Below the pieces are notes generated by a model. The model was not told the origin of the DNA. It did no database searches and saw nothing but the letters and a program-made list of their open reading frames with translations. Of a DNA stretch of 64,000 nt, positions 7,845 to 17,236 are shown one piece after another. The DNA is taken from positions 19,236 to 83,235 of the forward strand of contig NZ_LGKG01000147.1 of the NCBI RefSeq assembly GCF_001294335.1, given 5' to 3'. A program made the translations under genes and the position numbers. The stretch's first letter is position 1. The number at the start of each line of letters is the position of its first letter. The stretch is from Streptomyces chattanoogensis (GTDB lineage Bacteria > Actinomycetota > Actinomycetes > Streptomycetales > Streptomycetaceae).

Positions 7845-10034
7845 GTGAAACAGGTTGTGCAGAACTACAAGAGCGGCGAGCTGGCGGTGCTCGACGTGCC
7901 GGTGCCTGGGTGCAAGCCGGGCGGTGTGCTGGTCCGCAGTGCCTACTCGCTGATCTCCACCGGGACCGAGCTCATGAAGGTGTCCGAGGCCGGCATGTCG
8001 ATGCTGGGCAAGGCCCGCTCCCGGCCGGACCAGGTGGCCAAGGTCATCCAGAGCGTGGCCACCAACGGGGTGCCCGCCACCTACCGCAAGGTGATGGGCA
8101 AGCTGGACTCCTACACGCCGCTGGGCTACTCGCTGTGCGGGGTGGTCGAGCAGGTCGGCGCCGGGATCGACGAGGTGAAGGCCGGCGACCTCGTGGCCTG
8201 CGCCGGCAATGAGCACGCGCTGCACGCCGAGCTGAACTGGGTGCCGAAGAACCTCTACACCCCGGTCCCCGACGGCCTCGCGCCGCGCCACGCCGCCTTC
8301 GGCACCGTCGGGTCGATCGCGCTGCAGGGCGTCCGCCAAGGCGAGCCACAGCTCGGCGAGGTGGCTCTCGTCATCGGCCTCGGCCTGATCGGGCAGCTGG
8401 TGGTGCAGCTTCTCGCCGCCTCGGGGGTCCGCGTCGTCGGGGCCGACCCCGACCCGGTGCGCTGCGAGCTCGCCGAGCGCCTGGGCGCCGCGGCCTGCGG
8501 CGATCCCGCGTCCGCGGCCGTGGAGACCGCCGTCGCCGAGCTCACCGGCGGCCACGGCGTGGACCAGGTGTACCTGGCCGCCGGCGGCGGCACCAACCAG
8601 CCCGTCGAGCTGGCCGCCCGGTTGAGCCGGGACCGCGGCCGGGTCGTCGACATCGGCAAGTGCCGCCTGGACCTGCCGTGGAACGCGTACTACGAGAAGG
8701 AGCTCGACGTCCGGTTCTCCCGCAGTTACGGCCCCGGGCGCTACGACCCGGAGTACGAGCTCGAGGGGCGGGACTACCCGATCGGCTACGTGCGCTGGAC
8801 CGAGCGCCGCAACCTGGCGTGCTTCCTCGACCTCCTCGCCCGCGGCCGCGTCGACGTGGAGCCCCTGGTCTCCCACATCGCCGACTTCGACGACGCCGTC
8901 GAGACGTACCAGCGCCTGAAGGACGGCGACCTGAAGGCCGTGGCCGTGCTGTTCCGGTACCCCGAACACGCGGTAGAGGCCGAGGCTCCGGCCGTGGCGG
9001 TTCCCCCGGTGAACGTGAAGCGGAGTCCGGTCCGTGCCGCCAAGACGCCGGTGCGCCTCGCGTTCGTCGGCGCGGGAAACTACGCGACCTCGATGCTGCT
9101 GCCGCACCTGGCACAGCGCGACGGCGTCGAGTTGTCGTCCGTCGTCACCACGACGGCGCTGTCCGCGGCCAACGCGCAGCGCAAGTTCGGCTTCACCGAG
9201 GCGACCACCGACCTCGACGCCGTGCTCGGCGACAAGTCCATCGACGCGGTGTTCGTCGTCACCCGGCACAGCTCGCACGCCGAACTGACCTGCAGGGCGC
9301 TCCTCGCCGGCAAGACCGTGTTCGTGGAGAAGCCCCTGGCCCTCACCGAGGACGAGCTGGCCGGCGTGCTCGCTGCGGTGGAGGAGTCCGGCAACGACCG
9401 GCTGCAGGTGGGCTTCAACCGCCGCTTCGCGCCGCTGCTGCAGGAAGCCAGGAAGCGGTTCGGCGCCCGGACCGGTCCGGCGAGCCTGCGCTACCTGGTC
9501 AACGCGGGCCGGCTGCAGCACGGCAGCTGGTACCTCCAACAGGGCACCGAGGGCTCGCGGTTCACCGGCGAGGGCGGACACTTCATCGACACGGCGAGCT
9601 GGCTGCTCGACGCCGACCCGGTCTCGGTGTACGCGGTCGCCCCGTCCGGCAACGAGGACCTCCAGGTCGTCCTGCGCTACCCGGACGGGTCCACCGCCAC
9701 CATCAGCTACGTCACCACCGGCGCGCCCGGCTTCCCCAAGGAGACGCTGGACCTCGTCGCGGACGGCAAGGTGCTGCGGCTCGACGACTTCGTCCGTGCC
9801 TCGCTGTATTTCGAAAAGAGCACAGCCGGCCCCAAGAAGTGGGTCAGTTCGCGGCTGCCCAAGGCCCGGGACAAGGGCCAGCAGGCCGAACTGGCCGCGT
9901 TCATCAAGGCCGTGCGGACCGGCGGGCCGATGCCGGTGCCGCTGGAGTCGCTGGTCGCCACCACCTCGGCCACCCTCGCCGTGCAGACGGGCCTGGCCGG
10001 CGGCGCGCCGGTGACGTTGGAGTGGGCACGATGA
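7845..10034 (+). CDS. Two-domain oxidoreductase: zinc-type alcohol dehydrogenase + Gfo/Idh/MocA
   Basis: A 729-residue fusion. Residues 1 to about 375 are a medium-chain dehydrogenase (SLISTGTELMK, cofactor site VIGLGLIGQLVVQL). A proline/valine-rich linker follows, and residues 400-729 are a Gfo/Idh/MocA domain (AFVGAGNYATSMLLPHL, then VEKPLALTEDELAG with its catalytic lysine). Such bi-domain proteins recur in O-antigen and EPS clusters beside AsnB-like and heparinase-like genes. The reaction is not established. Redox conversion of a sugar nucleotide or polymer precursor is the likely theme. GTG 7845 is preceded by AAGGGGA and is the natural start. Confidence 0.87.
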   Translation: MKQVVQNYKSGELAVLDVPVPGCKPGGVLVRSAYSLISTGTELMKVSEAGMSMLGKARSRPDQVAKVIQSVATNGVPATYRKVMGKLDSYTPLGYSLCGVVEQVGAGIDEVKAGDLVACAGNEHALHAELNWVPKNLYTPVPDGLAPRHAAFGTVGSIALQGVRQGEPQLGEVALVIGLGLIGQLVVQLLAASGVRVVGADPDPVRCELAERLGAAACGDPASAAVETAVAELTGGHGVDQVYLAAGGGTNQPVELAARLSRDRGRVVDIGKCRLDLPWNAYYEKELDVRFSRSYGPGRYDPEYELEGRDYPIGYVRWTERRNLACFLDLLARGRVDVEPLVSHIADFDDAVETYQRLKDGDLKAVAVLFRYPEHAVEAEAPAVAVPPVNVKRSPVRAAKTPVRLAFVGAGNYATSMLLPHLAQRDGVELSSVVTTTALSAANAQRKFGFTEATTDLDAVLGDKSIDAVFVVTRHSSHAELTCRALLAGKTVFVEKPLALTEDELAGVLAAVEESGNDRLQVGFNRRFAPLLQEARKRFGARTGPASLRYLVNAGRLQHGSWYLQQGTEGSRFTGEGGHFIDTASWLLDADPVSVYAVAPSGNEDLQVVLRYPDGSTATISYVTTGAPGFPKETLDLVADGKVLRLDDFVRASLYFEKSTAGPKKWVSSRLPKARDKGQQAELAAFIKAVRTGGPMPVPLESLVATTSATLAVQTGLAGGAPVTLEWAR

Positions 10035-11998
10035 CTGTGAACTCGGGGAGTCCGGGCTGGTACCTGCGGCGGCTGTCCCGGATGGGGCCGCGGGAAATCG
10101 GCGGCCGGGTGGGCGACACGGTGCGCAGACGCCTGTGGCGGTCGGCGCGGCCGGACTGCCCGGGCGTGACCGGCGCCCGGTTCACCGCCGTGCTGCCCGC
10201 CGGGACGGTCGCCGCGGTGCCACCGGACGCCGCGAAGCGTCTCATCGCCGAGGCGGACCGGCTGATGGCCGGGCACGCCGAGTATTTCGGGGTGGACCGC
10301 CACGACCTGGCCGACCCGGACTGGTGGTACGACCCGAAGACCGGGCGCCGGGCTGCGTCGGGCTACGCCTTCGACGTGCCGTACCGCAACGAGGACGCGG
10401 TCGGCGACATCAAGCAGATCTGGGAGCTGTCCCGGCACCAGTACCTCACCCAGCTCGCCGCCGCCTACGCGATCACCGGGGACGAGCGGTACGCCGAGCG
10501 CGTGGCCGAGCACCTGAGGTCGTGGTGGACGGCCAACCCATCGCTGCGCGGCGTGCACTGGATCAGCGGCATCGAGCTGGGCATCCGGCTGCTGTCCTGG
10601 GTGTGGATCCGCCGGCTGCTCGATGGCTGGCCGGGCGCGGCCGGGCTCTTCGAGGGCAACCCGGTGGCGTTGAACCAGATCTGGCACCATCAGCGCTGGC
10701 TGGCCGCCTTCCCCAGCCGCGGGTCGTCGGCGAACAACCACGTGATCGCCGAGGCCGCAGGGCAGTTCGCCGCGGCCTGCGCGTTCGGCTGGTTCCCCTC
10801 CTCGGGGCGTTGGCGGGCCGACGCCCTGCGGTCGCTGGAGCGGCATCTGCGCGGCAACACCTTCGGCTCCGGCCTCAACCGCGAGCTGGCCACCGAGTAT
10901 CACGGACTGGTGCTGGAGCTCGGCCTGGCCGCGGTGGCCGAGGCGGATGCCGCCGGTGTGCCGGTCCCCGCGTCGATCCGGCTGGTGCTGCTGCGGATGA
11001 CCGATGCGCTCGCGGCCATCGTGGACGGCCGGCTGCGGCCGCCGCGCCAGGGGGACGCGGACGACGGGCACGGTCTGGTCGTGGACGGCGCGGGCACCGA
11101 CCGCTGGGCCTCACTGCTGGCCACCGGGGACGCCGTGTTCGGCCGGCTCGCCTGGTGGCCGGAGGTGACCGGCACCGACGTGCGCACCCCGCTGCTGGCC
11201 GCGCTCATCCGGCCGTACGCGAAGCAGGGAACCGCACCGGCCGTGCCCCGCCCGGCAACCCGACCGGCCCACTTCGCCGACGCGGGCATGACCATCCTGC
11301 GCGGTCCGGCGGAGATCTGGTGCCGCTGTGACGGTGGCCCGCACGGATTCCTGGCCATCGCCGCGCACGCCCACGCGGACGCGCTGTCCGTGGAGGTCCG
11401 GCACGACGGGGTCGATGTGCTCGCCGACCCGGGGACGTACTGCTACCACGGGCAGCCCGAGTGGCGGCAGTACTTCCGGTCGACCCTCGGCCACAACACC
11501 CTGCAGCTGGACGACGGTGACCAGTCCGTCTCCGGGGGCCCGTTCCTGTGGACCCGGCAGGCCCGCAGCCGCGTCCTGGTCGCGGACACAACGGACGAGG
11601 GTGTGGCCCGCTGGTGCGCCGAGCACGACGGTTACCAGCGCTCCGTGCACCGCCGCCGGGTGGAGCTGACCGCCGCGAGCCAGGAACTGAGGGTGGTCGA
11701 CGAGGTGCGCGGCCCGCGCCGGGCCGTGCGCCTGGCGTTCCACCTCGGCCCGGCGATCGCCGCGGACCTGGCGGGGGACCGGGCAGTGCTCACCTGGACC
11801 CGGGACGGCGAGGACCGCTCCGCGCTGCTCGACCTGCCCGGACAGCTGTGCTGGCGGGCGCATCGCGGCGAGACCCGCCCGCCGCTGGGCTGGTACTCCG
11901 CGGGCTTCGGGTGCAAGGAGCCCACCACCACGCTGGTCGGCACCGGCTTCGCCGACGGCGTGGAGGGCTTCACCACCGTACTCAGGTTCCGCGGCTAG
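10031..11998 (+). CDS. Heparinase II/III family protein (polysaccharide lyase-like)
   Basis: A 655-residue protein starting at ATG 10031 (ATGA overlap). The N-terminal alpha/alpha-barrel (residues about 60-350) contains SSANNHVIAEAAGQFAAA and ELATEYHGLVLELG. The C-terminal beta-sandwich contains AHAHADALSVEVRHDG and DPGTYCYHG, the Hepar_II_III signature. The family cleaves uronic-acid-containing glycans by beta-elimination, consistent with a uronate-containing polymer made by this operon. No signal peptide is evident, so it may act inside the cell, or be exported another way. It could be a repeat-unit editing enzyme or lack lyase activity. Confidence 0.85.
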   Translation: MTVNSGSPGWYLRRLSRMGPREIGGRVGDTVRRRLWRSARPDCPGVTGARFTAVLPAGTVAAVPPDAAKRLIAEADRLMAGHAEYFGVDRHDLADPDWWYDPKTGRRAASGYAFDVPYRNEDAVGDIKQIWELSRHQYLTQLAAAYAITGDERYAERVAEHLRSWWTANPSLRGVHWISGIELGIRLLSWVWIRRLLDGWPGAAGLFEGNPVALNQIWHHQRWLAAFPSRGSSANNHVIAEAAGQFAAACAFGWFPSSGRWRADALRSLERHLRGNTFGSGLNRELATEYHGLVLELGLAAVAEADAAGVPVPASIRLVLLRMTDALAAIVDGRLRPPRQGDADDGHGLVVDGAGTDRWASLLATGDAVFGRLAWWPEVTGTDVRTPLLAALIRPYAKQGTAPAVPRPATRPAHFADAGMTILRGPAEIWCRCDGGPHGFLAIAAHAHADALSVEVRHDGVDVLADPGTYCYHGQPEWRQYFRSTLGHNTLQLDDGDQSVSGGPFLWTRQARSRVLVADTTDEGVARWCAEHDGYQRSVHRRRVELTAASQELRVVDEVRGPRRAVRLAFHLGPAIAADLAGDRAVLTWTRDGEDRSALLDLPGQLCWRAHRGETRPPLGWYSAGFGCKEPTTTLVGTGFADGVEGFTTVLRFRG

Positions 11999-12007
11999 GA
12001 GGGGCGC

Positions 12008-13537
12008 GTGGGGATCAAGAGGCGGCACTGGGCGTGGGCGGCGGCACCGCTGACGCTGGCCCTGGCGGCGACCGGCTGTGTGAGCACGTCGAGCGCCGGG
12101 GCGGAGCCGCAGGCCGCGCCCTCCACGTCCGCGGCCCGGTCCGTGGCCCGGGTGTGCGCCAAGCCCGCGGCCGGGCCGGCGAAGGCGCCGTCGGGCGCGG
12201 TGACGGTCGACCCCGCAGTGGTCGGTGACCTGGCCGCGAAGACCAAGAGCCACCCCCCGAACACCACGTTCTGGCTTCGACCGGGCAAGCACAGGCTCGA
12301 GCCGGACCGCTACTCCCAGGTCATCCCCAAGAAGGGGAACAGCTACGTCGGCGCGCCAGGCGCGGTGCTCGACGGCCGGAAGACCAACCAGTACGCGTTC
12401 GGCGGGACCGCCCGCCACGTCACCCTCCGCTACCTGACCGTGCAGGGTTTCGTCGCGCCGCAGAACGAGGGTGTCGTCAACCATGACTCGGCCGACGGGT
12501 GGGTGATCGAGCACACGACGATCCAGCACAACTCCGGCGCCGGGCTGATGGCCGGTGCTCGCCAGCGGGTCCGCGCCAACTGCCTGCGCGGCAACGGTCA
12601 GTACGGCATGAACGCGTACAAGGCCACCGGTCATGTCAGCGGCCTGGTGGTCGAGGGCAACGAGATCGTGGCCAACAACACCGACGACTGGGAGCGGCGG
12701 CGGCCGGGCTGCGGCTGCACTGCCGGCGTGAAGTTCTGGGCCGTCAACGGCGCCGACGTACGCGGCAACTGGGTGCACGACAACCGCGGAGCCGGGTTAT
12801 GGGCGGACACCAACAACAACGACTTCCGCATCGAGGACAACGTGCTCGAGGCCAACGACGGTGCCGCGCTGATCTATGAGACCAGCTACAACGCGGTCAT
12901 CCGGAAGAACACGATCCGGCGGAACAACTGGGTCGAGGGCCGCAGGTCCGCCGACGGCGGCGACAGCTTCCCGTTCGCGACCGTCTACCTGTCCGAGGCC
13001 GGCGGCGAACCACGGATCCGAGCCCGTACGGACAAGATCGAGATCTACCGGAACGTGCTGGAGAACAACTGGTCCGGCATCACCCTGTGGGAGAACGCCG
13101 ACCGGTTCTGCAACAGCCCGGCCAACACCTCGTCCGGTGACTGCACGTTGCTGGCGCGGCACTCCGACCGCTGCGCGCGGCCGGCGATCGCCACCGCACC
13201 GCTCTACGCCGACTGCCGGTGGAAGACCCAGCGGGTGGACATCCACGACAACCGCTTCGTGCTGGACAAGTCCGTCGTCGACTGCACGGTGAAGTGCGAC
13301 CGCATGGCGGTGCTGGCCAACTACGGCACCTATCCGGACTGGTCGCCTTACCAGGGCGAACGAGTGGCCGAGGCGATCACCCGCAAACAGCACAACCGCT
13401 GGCACGACAACGTCTACCTCGGACCGTGGAAGTTCGTCGCCCACGACCCGAGCCGGGTGCTCGACTTCGGGCAGTGGCAGGGCACGCCGTACCAGCAGGA
13501 CGCGGGCAGCACCTTCCGCGCACGGGACGGTGGTTGA
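12008..13537 (+). CDS. Right-handed parallel beta-helix lipoprotein
   Basis: A 509-residue protein starting at GTG 12008 after AGGAGGGG. The N-terminus is a lipoprotein signal (MGIKRRHWAWAAAPLTLALA followed by ATGC, predicted lipidated Cys24). Beyond a Ser/Ala-rich linker come repeated N/D-rich coils such as GLVVEGNEIVANN, RGNWVHDNRGAGLW and FRIEDNVLEANDGAAL, characteristic of the parallel beta-helix fold of polysaccharide lyases and alginate epimerases. It is probably an extracytoplasmic enzyme or binder acting on the polymer of this operon. Lyase, epimerase and glycosidase activities cannot be separated from sequence. Confidence 0.85.
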   Translation: MGIKRRHWAWAAAPLTLALAATGCVSTSSAGAEPQAAPSTSAARSVARVCAKPAAGPAKAPSGAVTVDPAVVGDLAAKTKSHPPNTTFWLRPGKHRLEPDRYSQVIPKKGNSYVGAPGAVLDGRKTNQYAFGGTARHVTLRYLTVQGFVAPQNEGVVNHDSADGWVIEHTTIQHNSGAGLMAGARQRVRANCLRGNGQYGMNAYKATGHVSGLVVEGNEIVANNTDDWERRRPGCGCTAGVKFWAVNGADVRGNWVHDNRGAGLWADTNNNDFRIEDNVLEANDGAALIYETSYNAVIRKNTIRRNNWVEGRRSADGGDSFPFATVYLSEAGGEPRIRARTDKIEIYRNVLENNWSGITLWENADRFCNSPANTSSGDCTLLARHSDRCARPAIATAPLYADCRWKTQRVDIHDNRFVLDKSVVDCTVKCDRMAVLANYGTYPDWSPYQGERVAEAITRKQHNRWHDNVYLGPWKFVAHDPSRVLDFGQWQGTPYQQDAGSTFRARDGG

Positions 13538-13538
13538 G

Positions 13539-14771
13539 ATGCGCGCGGACCACACGTCGAAGATCGTCGGTACGGTCTGGGGGCTGCTGATCCTCAACAC
13601 GCTCGGCTCCGCCGGGGCGAAGACCATCGTCCCGCTGCCCCGCTCCCTCATCCAGATGGTCACCATGGGCGCGCTGGTCGCCGCGTTCGCGCTGGCGCTC
13701 CTGGTCAATCTCCGGCTGCGCATCCGAGCCAGCGCCTACGTGTTCCTGCTCACCCTGCTGCTGGTGGCGAGCGTGATCTCCAGCGTGCACCTGGAGTCCG
13801 GGTTCGGCGCGCTGTTCCGCTGCGCCCGGCTGGCTCTCTTCGTCGGCACGCTGTGGCTGCTCAGCCGCTGGTGGGACGGCGGCCTGAGGTTCGTCCGGCA
13901 CCACATCCGGCTGTACTTCGCGGTGCTCGGGTCGGTGGCCGCCGGCCTGGTCATCTCACCGGGCGCGGCCATGCCCGAGCTCTACGGCGGGCGCCTTGTC
14001 GGCGCGTTGTGGCCGCTCACCCCGCCGCAGATCGGACAGTACGCCGCGGTGATCATCGGGCTCACCGTGCTGCTCGTAGTGGGCCGCCGGACCGACCGGG
14101 CCGGCGCGGCGGTGGTCATCGTGCCGTCACTCGTCCTGCTCGCGCTGACCCATACCCGGACGGCCACGCTCGGCCTGTTCACCGGGCTGGCGTTGGCGAT
14201 CGGCTCGCTCATCCTGACCAGTGCCGCCGCCCGCCGGTTCTTCGCCTGGGCGGTGCTGTGCGGCACGGTGGCCGCGGTGGCGTTCAGCTCCGCGCTGCAG
14301 GCATGGTTCCTGCGCGGGCAGAGCCAGGAGAACTTCTCCAACCTCACCGGCCGGGCCAAGGTCTGGGACGCCCTGCTGGCAGCCCCCCGGACGACCTCGG
14401 AGCAGCTCTTCGGCGCGGGCCTGGGCGACAAGTCGTTCGGCGGGCTGCCGATCGACAACAGCTGGCTGGCCGTCTACCACGAGCAGGGTCTGACCGGCGT
14501 CACCCTCGTCGCGGCGATCATCATCGTGCTGGGCGGCGTCGCGTTGCTGCGGCCACCGTCGCTGTCGAGGGCCTGCGCGATCTTCCTGATCAGCTACTGC
14601 GCGATCGCGTCGTACACCGAGGCCGGTCTCGGCGACGCCTCGCCGTATCTGCTGCATCTGGCCGTGGCCGCCTGCCTGCTGGCGACACCTGCCGCGGCCA
14701 CGCCCCTAGCGACGCCCGAAGTCCCCGGACGACGCAATCCGCGATGGGCCCGGAAATCGGAGGTGACCTGA
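13539..14771 (+). CDS. O-antigen ligase/polymerase-like membrane protein (Wzy-like)
   Basis: About 410 residues with at least ten predicted membrane helices (for example GTVWGLLILNTLGSAG and LVAAFALALLVNL). A long loop between two late helices holds FSNLTGRAKVWDALLAA and FGAGLGDKSF, a layout and motif set typical of O-antigen ligase/Wzy proteins. It is the best candidate for the polymerase that joins flipped repeat units outside the membrane. ATG 13539 and GTG 13530 are both possible starts; the former has better ribosome-site spacing. Confidence 0.82.
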   Translation: MRADHTSKIVGTVWGLLILNTLGSAGAKTIVPLPRSLIQMVTMGALVAAFALALLVNLRLRIRASAYVFLLTLLLVASVISSVHLESGFGALFRCARLALFVGTLWLLSRWWDGGLRFVRHHIRLYFAVLGSVAAGLVISPGAAMPELYGGRLVGALWPLTPPQIGQYAAVIIGLTVLLVVGRRTDRAGAAVVIVPSLVLLALTHTRTATLGLFTGLALAIGSLILTSAAARRFFAWAVLCGTVAAVAFSSALQAWFLRGQSQENFSNLTGRAKVWDALLAAPRTTSEQLFGAGLGDKSFGGLPIDNSWLAVYHEQGLTGVTLVAAIIIVLGGVALLRPPSLSRACAIFLISYCAIASYTEAGLGDASPYLLHLAVAACLLATPAAATPLATPEVPGRRNPRWARKSEVT

Positions 14772-14773
14772 GC

Positions 14774-15982
14774 ATGCACGTCCTCGTGGTGCACAACCGC
14801 TACGCCTCGGCGCAGCCGAGCGGGGAGAACAAGGTCGTCGACCAGGAGGTGGCGCTGCTGCGCGCGGCCGGCCACCGGGTCGAGGTGTTCGAGCGGCGCA
14901 GCGACGACATCGCCGCCCGGTCCCTGCCGGGCAAGGTCGCGGTGCCGCTGCTCGTGCCGTGGAACCCGGCGGTCCGTGCGGAGCTCGCCGACCGGCTGCG
15001 CACCGAGCGGCCGGACGTGGTGCACGTCCACAACGTCTTCCCGCTCCTGTCGCCCGCGGTGCTGGCCGCCTGCGCCGACGCAGGCGTGCCCGCCGTCGCC
15101 ACGCTGCACAACTACACCCAGGTCTGCCCGCCCGGCACGCTGCAACGGGACGGCCGGCCGTGCACCGAGTGCGTCGGGTCGGCGCCGCTGCCCGCCGTCC
15201 GGCACGGCTGCTACCGCAGCTCCCGGCTGGCGACGGTGCCGCTCGCGGTCAGCCTGTCGGTCAACCGGCAGCGGTGGTGGTCCGGCGTGGAGCGGTTCTT
15301 CTGCATCTCCGCGGCGCAGCGCGACGTCCTGGTGCGGGCCGGCATGCCGGCCGAGCGGCTGGCGGTGAAGCACAACTTCGTGCCGGAGCCCGGCGTCCGC
15401 CGATCGGGCGCCGGCGAGCATCTGCTCTATCTCGGCCGGCTCGCGGAGGCCAAGGGCGTGCGGCTGCTCATGGCCGCGTGGGACGAGATCGCCGCGGACG
15501 GCGGTGCGGGCGTGCCGCTCGTGGTCGCCGGCGCGGGGCCGCTGGAGCGAGAGGTGACCGCCTGGGCGGCGGGCCGGGACGACGTGCGCTACGTCGGTCT
15601 GTATGACCAGGCGGAGTGCCGTCAGGCCGTCGCGCGGTCGGTCGCCGTGGTGGCTCCCTCGACGTGGCTGGAGGCGTTCGGCCTGGTCGTCGTGGAGGCG
15701 ATGGCAGCGGGGGTCCCGGCCGTCGCCGCCGGTCACGGCGCCTTCGTGGAACTCGTCGAGGACGGCGTGACCGGGCTGCTGCACCGGCCGGGCAAGGCAG
15801 CCTCGCTCGCGTCCTGCATACGCCGGATCACGGCAGATCCGGACCGTAACCGGGAGATGGGCCAGGCGGCCCGGCGCCGTTACGAGCAGGGATTCAGCCC
15901 GGCCGTCGGGCTGGAGCGCCTGGTGGAGGGGTACCGCACCGCGATCGCGGGGCGGACGGAACTATTGGGGGGCAGTACATGA
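14774..15982 (+). CDS. Glycosyltransferase family 4
   Basis: A 402-residue GT-B enzyme. The N-terminus HVLVVHNRYASAQPSGENKV and the VVHVHNVFPLL segment form the acceptor domain. LYLGRLAEAKGVRLL and the E-x7-E block EAFGLVVVEAMAAGVPAVA form the nucleotide-sugar domain. A cysteine cluster around QVCPPGTL-RPCTECVG (residues about 116-135) is found in a subgroup of such transferases. It should extend the lipid-linked repeat unit on the cytoplasmic side. ATG 14774 starts two bases after the previous stop. Confidence 0.9.
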   Translation: MHVLVVHNRYASAQPSGENKVVDQEVALLRAAGHRVEVFERRSDDIAARSLPGKVAVPLLVPWNPAVRAELADRLRTERPDVVHVHNVFPLLSPAVLAACADAGVPAVATLHNYTQVCPPGTLQRDGRPCTECVGSAPLPAVRHGCYRSSRLATVPLAVSLSVNRQRWWSGVERFFCISAAQRDVLVRAGMPAERLAVKHNFVPEPGVRRSGAGEHLLYLGRLAEAKGVRLLMAAWDEIAADGGAGVPLVVAGAGPLEREVTAWAAGRDDVRYVGLYDQAECRQAVARSVAVVAPSTWLEAFGLVVVEAMAAGVPAVAAGHGAFVELVEDGVTGLLHRPGKAASLASCIRRITADPDRNREMGQAARRRYEQGFSPAVGLERLVEGYRTAIAGRTELLGGST

Positions 15983-17223
15983 CACGATGCCGACTCTGCG
16001 GCTCGGAAGCGCTGGCGAGCGTCGTCGATCTTGGGGCGACGCCACCGTGTGAGAGCTTTCTCGCCGCGGACCAACTGGATCAACCGGAACCGGCGTATCC
16101 GCTGCACCTGCGGGTCTGCACCGACTGCTGGCTCGCGCAGATCCCGCCGCTGATCACGCCGGAGGAGACGTTCAAGGAGTACGCGTACTTCTCCTCGTAC
16201 TCGACGTCCTGGGTGGAGCACGCGCGCACGTTCGTCGCCGACGCCGTGGAGCGGGTGGGTCTCGGCACCGATGGCTCCGAGGCCTTCGTGGTCGAAGTCG
16301 CGAGCAACGACGGGTACTTGCTGAAGCACGTGGTGGACCGGGGGATCCGCTGCCTGGGCATCGAGCCGTCGGTGAACGTCGGCGCCGCGGCGCGCGACGC
16401 GGGTGTGCCCACGCTCACGGAGTTCCTGTCCCCGGACACCGGCTCGGCCGTCCGCGCCGAGCACGGCCCGGCGGACCTGGTCGTGGCCAACAACGTGTAC
16501 GCGCACATCCCCGACGTCGTCGGGTTCACCCGGGGGCTGCGCGCCCTGGTCGCCGACGACGGCTGGGTCTCCATCGAGGTGCAGCATCTGCTGACCCTGA
16601 TCGAGGAGAACCAGTACGACACGATCTACCACGAGCACTTCCAGTACTACACGGTCGCGTCCGCGATCCGAGCCCTGGCGAGCGGCGGACTCGCGCTCGT
16701 GGACGTCGAGTTGCTGCCCACGCACGGCGGCTCCATCCGGCTGTGGGCCCGGCCGGCCGAGGCGGCAGGGGAGCCCACCCGGCAGGTGGCCGACGTGCTG
16801 GCCCGGGAGAAGGCCGCCGGGCTGCAGGAGCTGTCCGGGTACACCGAGTTCTCCGCCCGGGTGGCCAAGGTACGCCGCGACCTCCTGCGGTTCCTCATCG
16901 AGGCGGCCGAGCGCGGCGAGACGGTCGTCGGCTACGGCGCCCCGGGCAAGGGCAACACCCTGCTCAACCACTGCGGCATCCGGCCCGACCTGCTCGCCTA
17001 CACGGTCGACCGCAACCCCTACAAGCACGGCAGGTTCACCCCGGGCACCCGCATCCCGATCCTGCCGCCCGAGCAGATAGCCGCCGACAAGCCCGACTAC
17101 GTCCTCGTCCTCCCGTGGAACCTGCGCGCCGAGCTGACCGAGCAGTTGTCCTTCGTCCACGACTGGGGCGGCCGCCTCGTCTTCCCCATCCCGGAACTGA
17201 GCATTGTCGAGGTCACGTCGTGA
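15979..17223 (+). CDS. SAM-dependent sugar C-methyltransferase (zinc-finger type)
   Basis: A 414-residue protein starting at ATG 15979 (ATGA overlap). It has the layout of the NDP-hexose C-methyltransferase family: an N-terminal zinc-binding module with CRLCGS and CTDCWLAQ, a SAM-binding Rossmann domain (VEVASNDGYLLKHV near residue 105), and a C-terminal domain containing YGAPGKGNTLLNHCGI. Characterised relatives C-methylate nucleotide-bound keto sugars. The next gene, a cytidylyltransferase, suggests a CDP-linked substrate. Which carbon is methylated cannot be told. Confidence 0.87.
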   Translation: MTRCRLCGSEALASVVDLGATPPCESFLAADQLDQPEPAYPLHLRVCTDCWLAQIPPLITPEETFKEYAYFSSYSTSWVEHARTFVADAVERVGLGTDGSEAFVVEVASNDGYLLKHVVDRGIRCLGIEPSVNVGAAARDAGVPTLTEFLSPDTGSAVRAEHGPADLVVANNVYAHIPDVVGFTRGLRALVADDGWVSIEVQHLLTLIEENQYDTIYHEHFQYYTVASAIRALASGGLALVDVELLPTHGGSIRLWARPAEAAGEPTRQVADVLAREKAAGLQELSGYTEFSARVAKVRRDLLRFLIEAAERGETVVGYGAPGKGNTLLNHCGIRPDLLAYTVDRNPYKHGRFTPGTRIPILPPEQIAADKPDYVLVLPWNLRAELTEQLSFVHDWGGRLVFPIPELSIVEVTS

Positions 17224-17236
17224 AAGAGGTCACAGC

